A DNA stretch of 12,187 nucleotides. Origin: Coriobacteriia bacterium (GTDB taxonomy: Bacteria > Actinomycetota > Coriobacteriia > Coriobacteriales > Atopobiaceae). Below, one piece after another: positions 1-5,547 of this stretch (the first letter of the stretch is position 1; every line of letters starts with the position of its first letter). Below the pieces are notes generated by a model. That model was not told the DNA's origin, ran no database searches, and saw only the letters and a list, made by a program, of their open reading frames with translations. The stretch is from assembly GCA_003150175.1 (NCBI GenBank), contig QAKZ01000047.1, forward strand, positions 1 through 12,187, given 5' to 3'. The translations under genes were made by a program, and so were the position numbers.

Positions 1-96
1 TGCAATCACGTCGAGTGAATCAACGTGGCGGTATGCCCCGGTCGATGCTTCGCGCAACTCAGCCACCGCTCGCTTGCGCTCCTCGTCGTTAATCAT
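1..96 (-). CDS. Small phage early protein, EERRE-type N terminus (3' end cut by window)
   Basis: The first 32 codons of a leftward gene are visible and the rest lies beyond the window edge. The protein begins MINDEERKRAVAELREA, a short basic/acidic helix. The same start pattern occurs in the next gene upstream (SEERREMAENLR) and in the 15-codon ORF at 788-835 ([12 protein letters not shown]), so these look like members of one small phage protein family. The ATG is supported by GGGGGAG three bases upstream and by an 8-base overlap with the upstream stop codon, a coupling seen throughout this operon. Function unknown; the visible part has no catalytic motif. Confidence 0.6.
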   Translation of the reverse strand, partial: MINDEERKRAVAELREASTGAYRHVDSLDVIA

Positions 97-289
97 CGTC
101 TCCCCCTTCCGGGTCAATGAGATCAGCGAGCTTATCGAGGACAACATCGAAGTCATGGTAGTCCTCGAAGCCGACCACCACCTCGGCAAGCTCGTCGAAG
201 AACTGCTCCTTGTACTGGATGGAGTGGCCGATGGTCAGGTGTCGCAGGTTCTCAGCCATCTCGCGTCGCTCTTCGCTAGTGAATGTCAT
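89..289 (-). CDS. Small conserved phage protein, 66 aa, EERRE-type N terminus
   Basis: A 66-residue acidic protein whose N terminus (SEERREMAENLRHL) is a predicted amphipathic helix and whose C terminus reads DKLADLIDPEGGDDD. From memory, proteins with this 'RRE-A-LR ... LADLI-PE' layout are common, unnamed genes of coriobacterial and related phages; their role is not known. The ATG at 289 is preferred over a TTG at 304 because GGAG lies nine bases before it. It overlaps the end of the upstream 169 aa gene by 14 bases, and its TAA overlaps the next gene by 8, so it is translationally coupled on both sides. Confidence 0.65.
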   Translation of the reverse strand: MTFTSEERREMAENLRHLTIGHSIQYKEQFFDELAEVVVGFEDYHDFDVVLDKLADLIDPEGGDDD

Positions 290-785
290 CGAAACCAGCT
301 CCAAACATACAGTCGTAGTCGCACTCCCAGGTCTCTCCGTCGCGGCTCATGGTCGCCCCGTACCTCGGAGTACCGCCGGTATCGTCGCCCCAAAAGTGGA
401 AGTGCCATCCAAGGAAGTCGAACTCCTCGTCGTACTCGTCTGCGGCGTACCTCGTGTCGCCGTACTCCTCGTAACCGTCCCACCCGAACCTGCGGGAAAG
501 GTCATCGAACGTGTATATGGTCGGCTTGTCCTCGCCGTCCTCCCACTCGTAGACCTCCGGCCAACCCTGCTTGTAGCACCCGACGCGGACATTGCCGTCG
601 CCCATGACTCCATGGTGCGAGAACTCGAACCACTCGAATTCGTCATGGTGCTTCATGATGTTCGCGTACACGCGGAGTCCAGTAGGCAGGGAACCCTCGT
701 CGGTGTCGTATACGCCTACGTCCTCCTTGTCGGTTCTGCGCTCGCCGTTGAGGTACACGAACGCGCCGTAGTCGCTGTATGCCAT
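276..785 (-). CDS. Very acidic hypothetical protein, 169 aa
   Basis: A 169-residue protein starting MAYSDYGAFVYLNGERR, with GGAGG seven bases before the ATG. By hand count about 40 residues are Asp or Glu against about 13 Lys or Arg, so net charge is near -27, and aromatic residues are frequent (for example GWHFHFWGDD near residue 126). No membrane segment, signal peptide or known catalytic motif is visible. The start lies two bases after the stop of a 15-codon ORF, so translation is probably coupled to it. I do not recognise the family. High acidity with many aromatics would fit a DNA-mimic or a metal-binding protein, but that is only a guess. Confidence 0.75.
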   Translation of the reverse strand: MAYSDYGAFVYLNGERRTDKEDVGVYDTDEGSLPTGLRVYANIMKHHDEFEWFEFSHHGVMGDGNVRVGCYKQGWPEVYEWEDGEDKPTIYTFDDLSRRFGWDGYEEYGDTRYAADEYDEEFDFLGWHFHFWGDDTGGTPRYGATMSRDGETWECDYDCMFGAGFDDIH

Positions 786-787
786 GG

Positions 788-835
788 CTATACCTCCTTC
801 GCCGCCGCCTCGCGGCGCTTTTCATCGGTAATCAT
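788..835 (-). CDS. 15-codon ORF resembling a truncated EERRE-type gene or leader peptide
   Basis: This ORF encodes [15 protein letters not shown]. Its ATG overlaps the upstream TGA (ATGA), and its TAG falls inside the ribosome binding region of the 169 aa gene. The peptide resembles the N termini of the genes at 1-96 (MINDEERKRAVAELREA) and 89-289. It may therefore be the surviving N-terminal stub of a paralogue, or a short ORF kept to couple translation across the junction. Without it there would be a 46-base gap in an otherwise packed operon. Expression is uncertain. Confidence 0.4.
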   Translation of the reverse strand: MITDEKRREAAAKEV

Positions 836-1101
836 TCGTCCACCTTGGATATGGCCAGCGCCACGTATTTCTGGGCAAGGCCCTCGAAGTCGTCGAGGAT
901 GTAGTCGATTCGGTAGACTTCACCGTTGAGCGGATGCCTGGCTGCTTCCCCGACGGCGTAGCCTTCGTTCGTGACAACGTCGAATACGATCTCATCGCCG
1001 ACCTTGTAACCCCGGTCGTTCTTGCGAATCTCGAACGTCTTGGTGCCGTTCAGGACGGCGTCGGCGTATTGCTCTTGAATCTTGAGCCTGTGCGTCGCCA
1101 T
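832..1101 (-). CDS. DUF3850 (ASCH/PUA-like) domain protein
   Basis: An 89 aa protein that is almost entirely one domain. Visible family features are [27 protein letters not shown] (shown as consecutive parts: [13 protein letters not shown], then [14 protein letters not shown]), the following GYKVGDEI, and the C-terminal [17 protein letters not shown]. This is the typical signature of DUF3850, a phage-enriched relative of the ASCH/PUA-like folds thought to bind RNA or modified nucleic acid. Length matches a single-domain member. Its ATG overlaps the TGA of the upstream 130 aa gene (TGATG). The family assignment is from motif memory; the ligand is unknown. Confidence 0.85.
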   Translation of the reverse strand: MATHRLKIQEQYADAVLNGTKTFEIRKNDRGYKVGDEIVFDVVTNEGYAVGEAARHPLNGEVYRIDYILDDFEGLAQKYVALAISKVDE

Positions 1102-1490
1102 CAGGCCTCACCCCTCAGCTTGCGGATGCGGGATACGATGTCCTCAATCACTTTCGGAGAGCAACCAGTTGTTATATTGCTGAGAGAACAACTTTGACAG
1201 GTTCCATCCTTGCTGAAGTACGTGCAAGCGGTGCCTTCTGCGACGCATTTGTCCAAGTCCTCTTCCAGCTTCTCCCAGCTGTCGGGTTCGGTGAGGTACA
1301 TGAGCTCGGCGTCGAGTTTCCTGCCCGCGTCCGTGACCGCGCGCCAGCAGTTCCCCCACTCTTTCTCGAGGTCGGAATCGACCGTGTACACCCAGTACAC
1401 GATGTTTCGGGCCGTGCCGCCGCTGCCGTACAGCACCTTGGTATCTAGCGGAATCTCTCGACCGTCGGCATCCTTTGGCAGTTGAATCAT
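1101..1490 (-). CDS. Conserved phage early protein with C-terminal Cys cluster, 129 aa
   Basis: The protein opens [20 protein letters not shown], has a central [14 protein letters not shown] segment, then a cysteine-rich stretch (CVAEGTAC...GTCQSCSLS...GC) and ends [13 protein letters not shown]. Proteins of this architecture are frequent, unnamed members of Gram-positive phage early operons. The spaced cysteines suggest a small metal site. Two adjacent ATGs exist at 1493 and 1490; GGAGG ends one base before the first and four before the second, so the second is preferred. It lies 16 bases after the methyltransferase stop and its own TGA overlaps the DUF3850 start. Function unknown. Confidence 0.75.
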   Translation of the reverse strand: MIQLPKDADGREIPLDTKVLYGSGGTARNIVYWVYTVDSDLEKEWGNCWRAVTDAGRKLDAELMYLTEPDSWEKLEEDLDKCVAEGTACTYFSKDGTCQSCSLSNITTGCSPKVIEDIVSRIRKLRGEA

Positions 1491-1509
1491 CATTCCTCCT
1501 TATCTGGCG

Positions 1510-2149
1510 CTATACGCCCTCCATCCCGATCTGCTCGCACCACTGGTTGGCCATCGCCTTTGCGATGCCCGGGAACGTGCGGCTGCGAACCTTGGCGCGT
1601 TCGTGTGGCGGCAGATGCCAGGCGTCCGCGTACCATGCCGGCATGGAGTTGCCTGACTTGAAGACCTTGCGCGGCTCAGGCTCGACCTCATCAGTCGGCT
1701 TGAGCGGCTCGAGCCCCTTCAGCCACAGGCACGTCTTCTTTTCGAACGGGTCGCCGAACATGTACGGCTGCACGATTTGGTCCGGTTTGCGCCATCTTGT
1801 GCTCATACAGCCGACGGGGTTCTCGATTGCGACGTGCGGCGCATCGCACTTGGCGAACGCCATGAAGAACTCGACGGCGGCCTCACGGTTAGCCTTGCGC
1901 TCGCGCGCTCTGTCGCCGTACTTCCCCTCGTCGAACCAGCGGTTGCCGGTGACGGTGAGATACGTGCATGGCGGGTGCGCGATCACCAGGTCCCACCTGA
2001 GCTTGAGCATCTGGAGAGCGTCGACGTTGAGGTGCATGAGGTCGTGACCCCCCCGCTTCCTCAAGGTCGCAGCTATAAGCCTCGTGCCCCATCTTCCGGA
2101 ACTCAAGCGCCACGCGCTGCGACTCCTCGCAGGCGATAAGAACTCGCAT
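1510..2149 (-). pseudogene. C5-cytosine-type DNA methyltransferase, frameshifted at a G7 tract
   Basis: The coding sequence starts at 2149 (MRVLIACEESQRVALEFRKM, a Rossmann-type SAM-binding start) and stays in frame to CDLEEAGG. It then loses frame at a run of seven G on the coding strand (2048-2054). The next frame continues the same protein (GGHDLMHLNVDALQ) to the TAG at 1510. With six G the product would be 212 aa and intact. Visible motifs are HPPCTYLT (catalytic PC motif), AIENPVG (ENV-like motif) and the C-terminal RTFPGIAKAMANQW. This matches small phage DNA cytosine methyltransferases, which may protect phage DNA from host restriction. The break lies exactly at the expected GGH junction. 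It may be a true mutation, phase-variable switch, or sequence error; as given, only about 34 genuine residues precede the shift (86 aa ORF to 1889). Confidence 0.85.
2048..2054 (-). repeat. G7 homopolymer at the methyltransferase frameshift
   Basis: Seven consecutive G on the coding (minus) strand, flanked by GC and TCAC. Six G would join the two reading frames (GCG GGG GGT CAC). Homopolymer G tracts are classic sites of slipped-strand mispairing. Confidence 0.9.
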
Positions 2150-2260
2150 CTACGCCACCCTCTTCCTGACGACGGCCACGTCGTACATGCCCTCGAGGTA
2201 GCCGACGGCCCTCGCCGCGGCCATGTCTTGCTCGCGGCCGAGCTCATCCCATCCGCTCAT
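2150..2260 (-). CDS. 36 aa hypothetical protein
   Basis: A short ORF beginning MSGWDELGREQDMAAARAV and ending VVRKRVA, with a predicted helical, mixed-charge composition. Its ATG overlaps the TGA of the upstream cysteine-rich gene (ATGA), and its TAG is followed directly by the ATG of the methyltransferase. It fills the only gap between those two genes without leaving unused bases, which is the main support for its being translated. No family recognised. Confidence 0.5.
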   Translation of the reverse strand: MSGWDELGREQDMAAARAVGYLEGMYDVAVVRKRVA

Positions 2261-2454
2261 CGCGACTCCCAGTAGTTGCACCTGGCGAGCCCCTGCGTGC
2301 GGTGCACGAACTCCGGGCGCCGCCCGCACTCGTACTCGGTGCGCTCCACGCCGTGGACGGTGCGCAGCACCGTCGCGCAGCAGTGCAGACAGTTCTCACA
2401 GCGCTCCTCCCGGAGTCCGTCCGCATAGATGTCCGGCCTCTCGTTCCCCGTCAT
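2257..2454 (-). CDS. Small CxxCxxCC cysteine-rich protein, 65 aa
   Basis: Residues 19-26 read CENCLHCC, followed by Cys43 (YECGRRPEF) and Cys59 (ARCNYW). This spacing suggests a zinc or iron-sulfur site. It resembles many small phage zinc-binding proteins with a CxNCxHC start and a terminal C-x-W/Y. The start overlaps the upstream TGA (ATGA). The upstream part of the longer open frame in the same phase is non-coding shadow. It is the third of three consecutive cysteine-rich genes. Exact function unknown. Confidence 0.65.
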   Translation of the reverse strand: MTGNERPDIYADGLREERCENCLHCCATVLRTVHGVERTEYECGRRPEFVHRTQGLARCNYWESR

Positions 2455-2675
2455 CTGTATCCCCTCTTCCCGTACCTTCCGTCGTTCACCATGTTCCTTA
2501 CGTGGCGCCGCATGTCCTGCGCCGCCTGGTCTCCCTCGGGCGGCAGCTTCCGCCCGCTCGCGCACTCGACGCAGTGGACGCGCCAGCCGCCGCGGTAGCG
2601 CTCGAAGTGCCCGAACCCGGGAGGCGTCCACCTGGCGCACTCGCGGCAGTAGCCGCCGTAGACGTTCCTAGCCAT
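2451..2675 (-). CDS. Small two-CxxC putative zinc-finger protein, 74 aa
   Basis: Two CxxC pairs (C10-x2-C13 and C35-x2-C38) frame a basic, aromatic segment (FGHFERYRGGWRVH), a typical treble-clef or zinc-ribbon layout. The C terminus is strongly basic (MRRHVRNMVNDGRYGKRGYR), consistent with nucleic acid binding. The start codon overlaps the end of the YkgJ-like gene by 8 bases, and its stop overlaps the start of the next gene by 4. Family not recognised; a DNA- or RNA-binding accessory role is inferred only. Confidence 0.65.
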   Translation of the reverse strand: MARNVYGGYCRECARWTPPGFGHFERYRGGWRVHCVECASGRKLPPEGDQAAQDMRRHVRNMVNDGRYGKRGYR

Positions 2676-3078
2676 TCCCCTGCTCCTTCCTGTAGACGTC
2701 GCGGGCCATCGCCTCCGCGAGCTCGCGCATGTCGGTCACCTCGGCGCACTCCGCGCCGAAGAACATGCCGAGCTCGCCCCTCTTGTGCCTGTCGCACCGG
2801 TACGCCCGGCAAATCTCGGGCCTCGCGGCGTAGACCGCGCACTCGCGCCCGTCCGTTAGGTACGGGCACAGCAGGTCGTACTCCGCCCTGGGCTCGGCGG
2901 GCTCGATTCCGTTCCGGCGCACGTACACCTCGAGGCGCACCCGGTCGAACGGGCTCACGGGCAGGAAGCGCGAGCAGCACTCGCCGCAGCCCCTGCAGTC
3001 GCCCGAGTACAGGTCGGTCACGTCGTCGCTCTGGAGCCCGGCGTGGATGGCCGCGGCGATGGCCTTCTCGTCATTCAT
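2668..3078 (-). CDS. YkgJ-family (CxxCxxCC) cysteine-cluster protein
   Basis: A 136 aa protein with GDCRGCGECCSRF at residues 26-38 (C28, C31, C34, C35), then LLCPYLTDG (C71), REC (C80) and ARPEICRAYRC (C90, C95). This is the YkgJ/Fliw-neighbour type CxxCxxCC signature (PF03692), a cluster thought to bind zinc or iron-sulfur. Length is close to the usual single-domain size. Its role in phages is not established. It follows the coiled-coil gene after a 37-base gap, one of the few intergenic gaps in the operon, and overlaps the next small zinc-finger gene by 8 bases. Confidence 0.8.
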   Translation of the reverse strand: MNDEKAIAAAIHAGLQSDDVTDLYSGDCRGCGECCSRFLPVSPFDRVRLEVYVRRNGIEPAEPRAEYDLLCPYLTDGRECAVYAARPEICRAYRCDRHKRGELGMFFGAECAEVTDMRELAEAMARDVYRKEQGNG

Positions 3079-3115
3079 CGGCCCGCCCTGCCGCTCCTGT
3101 CGGGCACGGCGGCCT

Positions 3116-3526
3116 CTACTCGGCACTCTTGGCCACCTTCTTGTCGTAGATCTTCTTGAGGTCCCGGCGCATGAACCGGGTGAACTCCTCCTCGCCGACG
3201 CCGTCCGCCAGCGCCACATATCGCATCGCATCGTGGCACCATTCGTCGAAGTCGAGCAGCCTTCCGCTGAACGCGCTCTTGACGTCCGTGACCTCGGCGT
3301 AGGTGAAGCGGGTCAGCATCTCCTCGCGCATGACCTTGTCGGCCAGCGCCTCGATGGGCGTCTTGGGGCGGTTGATAATCCGGCTGTAGCCGTTCGCCCT
3401 CTTTGTCATAGCGTCGAGCTGCTTGAACAGCTTGTTGTTCTCGGCCGCGAGGCGCTCGTTGCGGCGCTGCTCGTAGTCAAGCTCGGCGAGCACGTACTGC
3501 TCGCAGTTGGTGATCTCCATCGTCAT
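3116..3526 (-). CDS. Hypothetical coiled-coil phage protein, 136 aa
   Basis: Residues about 13-45 (LAELDYEQRRNERLAAENNK and on) have heptad-like leucines typical of a coiled coil. A second helical half contains LLDFDEWCHDAMRYVALADG and a basic end (RRDLKKIYDKKVAKSAE). The ATG at 3526 overlaps the HNH gene stop by 4 bases; an alternative ATG at 3520 also fits the AGAGGTGA sequence upstream. No catalytic motif is seen. Position beside a HNH nuclease and replication initiator suggests DNA metabolism, but this is weak evidence. Confidence 0.7.
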   Translation of the reverse strand: MTMEITNCEQYVLAELDYEQRRNERLAAENNKLFKQLDAMTKRANGYSRIINRPKTPIEALADKVMREEMLTRFTYAEVTDVKSAFSGRLLDFDEWCHDAMRYVALADGVGEEEFTRFMRRDLKKIYDKKVAKSAE

Positions 3527-3975
3527 TTCACCTCTCGGATGATCTCGTTTCCGTAACGGTCGGTGATGGCCCAGTAGCCGAACATGTAGAGGTCGGGGCT
3601 GTGCGGCGGGTACTCCCTGAGCATCGTGCCGGACCACCATGCCTCCTCGGCCGCCCCGGTGCGCCATACCCACTCGGCCCTGAGGCCGCCGTCGTGGAAC
3701 TTCCCGTGGCACCCGGTCGTGCCGGAGCCGCACAGGGCGAACAGCGGGCTGCGCAGCTCCCACACCCCGTTTGGCGTGACGAGCCTGAACGTCTTTCCCC
3801 ACGACCTGCGGGCGACGTGGTGGCAGTTGGAGGCGCGCCTACCGCACACCGCGCACCGGGCCTGCGTCGGCTCGTATGCCGTGTCGTGCGTGTACCTCGC
3901 CCCGAGGTGGGGCTTGCCGTACAGCTCGGCGCGCTCCTTCGGCCATCCCCTCAGCAGGCCCGCGTCGAGGATCAT
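3523..3975 (-). CDS. HNH-type endonuclease-like protein
   Basis: A 150 aa protein. Residues 41-53 read CAVCGRRASNCHH, and residues 82-94 read CGSGTTGCHGKFH. These match the zinc-knuckle and histidine positions of HNH nucleases that recycle in phage early regions (CxxC...HH...LC-GTTGCH---H). The start overlaps the initiator stop as ATGA, with GGAGG five bases ahead. In phage replication operons such genes often encode nicking or recombination-associated nucleases. Enzymatic activity is inferred from motifs only. Confidence 0.75.
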   Translation of the reverse strand: MILDAGLLRGWPKERAELYGKPHLGARYTHDTAYEPTQARCAVCGRRASNCHHVARRSWGKTFRLVTPNGVWELRSPLFALCGSGTTGCHGKFHDGGLRAEWVWRTGAAEEAWWSGTMLREYPPHSPDLYMFGYWAITDRYGNEIIREVK

Positions 3976-4841
3976 GAGAGCCTCCTCTCGCACGCGGCGC
4001 GGGCGGCCAGCAGCCTCCGCGCGTCCTGGTACAGCCCGAACTCCGCCCTGCCCGCGGTCGTGCCCCGCGGGGCCTCGACCTTGGCCGGGTCGATGCCCGG
4101 GTGCTCGGACGCCCACCTTCGCTCCTGCTCGGCCAGTGCCTCCTCGGGCGTCCTGGTCGGCCTGAACGTCGCGGCCTCGACCTCCGAGGCGGTGGGCTTG
4201 CCGCGGCTGCGGGCCTCGGCGTCGAGCTCGCGCTGGCGGCGGTGCCACTGCCGGGCCTGCGGCTGCCAGTCCGAGATAGGCATGCCGTTCGACTTGCGCC
4301 AGCCCTGAGACGCGTAGAAGTCGAAGAACGCCTGCGGGTCGCCGTTGAGGCAGTTGACCCCGAAGTACGCGGCGACCTCCTCGGCGGTCGGCGGCTCGAA
4401 GCCCTCGGGCGCGGCGCACGCGTCCGCACTGCCCTGCACTGGAATGGCCTGGCTTGGTATGGACTGGTATGGATTGGTATATAAGGAGGGGTTTTCAGGT
4501 TCCGAAACCCCCGTTTCGGTAGTTTCCGAAACCTCGAAACCCCCGTTTCCGTTTTCCGAAACCCCCGTTTCCGAGGTTTCCGCATCCTCCGAAACCCCCG
4601 TTTCGGCCTTACTGGACTTCGGCGGCCTGCCGCCCTTGTTCTTGTTGCGGGCGGCGAGGCTGTTGTCGATGTCCTCGCGGAGGCTCTCGAACACGGCACT
4701 GAGCGCCCAGTCGGCGAACTCCGGCTCGATGCCGTTGGTGCCGTACTGGATGATGGCCCAGCACAGCTCCCCGCGCGGCCCCTCCGGCACGCGCTCGAGG
4801 GCGGCGGTGAGCTTCGGGAACCACGTGAACTTGCTTGCCAT
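3972..4841 (-). CDS. Replication initiator / replisome organizer-like protein
   Basis: A 289 aa protein. Residues 1-65 (WFPKLTAALERVPEGPRGEL onward, with the ALSAVFESLREDID helix) match the N-terminal domain of phage replisome-organizer-like proteins (DUF6291 type). Residues about 70-140 form a low-complexity linker with ETGVSE repeats. Residues about 155-190 (FFDFYASQGWRKSNG then MPISDWQPQARQWHRRQ) match the conserved C-terminal segment of phage DnaD/organizer-type proteins. The start at 4841 follows GGGGGTGG and overlaps the upstream TGA. The linker DNA contains iterons (4504-4604) and phased repeats, so the protein probably binds its own gene, as lambda O does. A longer start at 4856 is in frame but lies within the preceding ORF and is less likely. 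Confidence 0.75.
   Translation of the reverse strand: MASKFTWFPKLTAALERVPEGPRGELCWAIIQYGTNGIEPEFADWALSAVFESLREDIDNSLAARNKNKGGRPPKSSKAETGVSEDAETSETGVSENGNGGFEVSETTETGVSEPENPSLYTNPYQSIPSQAIPVQGSADACAAPEGFEPPTAEEVAAYFGVNCLNGDPQAFFDFYASQGWRKSNGMPISDWQPQARQWHRRQRELDAEARSRGKPTASEVEAATFRPTRTPEEALAEQERRWASEHPGIDPAKVEAPRGTTAGRAEFGLYQDARRLLAARAACERRLS
4455..4480 (-). repeat. Three TGGTAT repeats at exact 10-bp period
   Basis: TGGTAT occurs at 4455-4460, 4465-4470 and 4475-4480, the first two within a TGGTATGGA unit. The third runs into TATATAAGG, the most AT-rich patch nearby. A 10-bp period places all copies on one face of the helix and is not a codon multiple. Confidence 0.75.
4504..4604 (-). repeat. 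Four perfect 14-bp iterons GAAACCCCCGTTTC; candidate replication origin
   Basis: GAAACCCCCGTTTC occurs perfectly at 4504-4517, 4536-4549, 4558-4571 and 4591-4604, with gaps of 18, 8 and 19 bases. Each unit has 5-bp inverted arms (GAAAC/GTTTC), and further half-sites lie between (for example GTTTCCGAAAC at 4522-4532). On the coding strand three copies encode ETGVS, but the copy at 4536-4549 is in another reading frame (GNGGF). The DNA word, not the peptide, is therefore conserved. With the adjacent 10-bp-phased repeats and the TATATAA patch, this resembles a lambda-type origin inside the initiator gene. Origin activity is inferred. Confidence 0.7.
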
Positions 4842-4951
4842 CAGAACCACCCCCAAAGAAGCGAAGAGAAGAACAGGAAACCCGAGGAGAAGGAGGCGGC
4901 GAAAAGGGCCGCCTCCCAGTGGTCACGGATGGTGTCGGGCAAGCGCCCCAT
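4841..4951 (-). CDS. 36 aa hydrophobic ORF between ssb and the initiator gene
   Basis: The ORF starts MGRLPDTIRDHWEA and continues as a Phe/Ser/Leu-rich segment (ALFAASFSSGFLFFSSLLWG) that would span a membrane once. Both ends overlap neighbours as TGATG (the ssb stop upstream and the initiator start downstream), the pattern of genuine coupled genes here. A perfect 9-bp hairpin sits inside it. It may encode a tiny membrane protein, or merely be a readable spacer holding an RNA structure. No family recognised. Confidence 0.5.
   Translation of the reverse strand: MGRLPDTIRDHWEAALFAASFSSGFLFFSSLLWGWF
4892..4916 (-). other. Perfect 9-bp inverted repeat (intercistronic hairpin)
   Basis: GGAGGCGGC (4892-4900) and GCCGCCTCC (4908-4916) pair perfectly around a 7-base loop. 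It lies between ssb and the initiator in the leftward mRNA. The mRNA after it has no T run, so it is not a classic terminator; attenuation, RNA processing or translational control are possible. Confidence 0.65.
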
Positions 4952-5547
4952 CAGAACGGGATGTCCTCGTCGTACACGTCCAGCTGCTGCTGGGCGGGTG
5001 CCGGCTGCGGCGCTGCCTGCTGCGGTGCCGGTTGCGGTACCGCCTGCGGGGCCTGCTGGTAGGCCTGCTGGGCGTTCCACTGCGGCGCGGGCTGCTGGGG
5101 CGCCGGATGCGGGGCGTACGCCTGCGGCGCGGGCTGCGGCGCCTGTCGGGGCGGGTACGCCTGCTGCTGGTAGCCCTGCGGCGCGTACTGCTGAGGCGCC
5201 TGCTGCCCGTTGGGGTTCTGGCTCATGAGGACGACCTCGTCGGGGATGATCTCGACCTTCGAGCGCCTGCCGCCCCCGTTCTTGTCCTCCCAGGAGCTGT
5301 AGCGAAGCTTCCCCTCGATGGCGACCTTCATGCCCTTGCGCAGGATGCGCGAGAGCGCCTCGGCGCGGTTGCCGAACATGGTGCAGTCGATGAAATTGGG
5401 GTAGTCCTCCCACTCCCCCGTCTGCTGGTTGCGGCGGCGGCCGTTGACCGCGACGCCGAAGCCCAGCACCTGCGTGCCGCCCGGCGTGACGCGCAGCTCG
5501 GGGTCTCGGGTCAAATTGCCCGACACGACCACTCTGTTGATGCTCAT
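4951..5547 (-). CDS. ssb: Single-stranded DNA-binding protein
   Basis: A 198 aa SSB that coats single-stranded DNA during phage replication and recombination. The OB-fold covers residues 1-108 (SINRVVVSGNLTRDPELR at the start, then GFGVAVNGRR, FIDCTMFGNRAE and KGMKVAIEGKLRY). Residues about 111-188 are a Gln/Pro/Ala-rich flexible linker. The tail ends YDEDIPF, the conserved acidic tip that recruits other replication proteins. The ATG overlaps the upstream gene stop (ATGA). Its position after ERF and before the initiator is usual in temperate phage replication modules. Confidence 0.97.
   Translation of the reverse strand: MSINRVVVSGNLTRDPELRVTPGGTQVLGFGVAVNGRRRNQQTGEWEDYPNFIDCTMFGNRAEALSRILRKGMKVAIEGKLRYSSWEDKNGGGRRSKVEIIPDEVVLMSQNPNGQQAPQQYAPQGYQQQAYPPRQAPQPAPQAYAPHPAPQQPAPQWNAQQAYQQAPQAVPQPAPQQAAPQPAPAQQQLDVYDEDIPF

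Noticed and set aside
2048..2054. Programmed -1 ribosomal frameshift in the methyltransferase
   Set aside because: A -1 slip at the G7 run leads into the third frame, not the one that continues the methyltransferase; +1 would be needed, and no stimulatory element is evident.
2223..3149. Plus-strand open frame (308 codons) opposite the cysteine-rich genes
   Set aside because: Arg/Pro/Ser-rich shadow; the minus-strand proteins show ordered cysteine motifs.
4504..4604. CRISPR array
   Set aside because: Repeats are only 14 bp with gaps of 8-19 bp and lie inside a coding sequence; no cas genes nearby.
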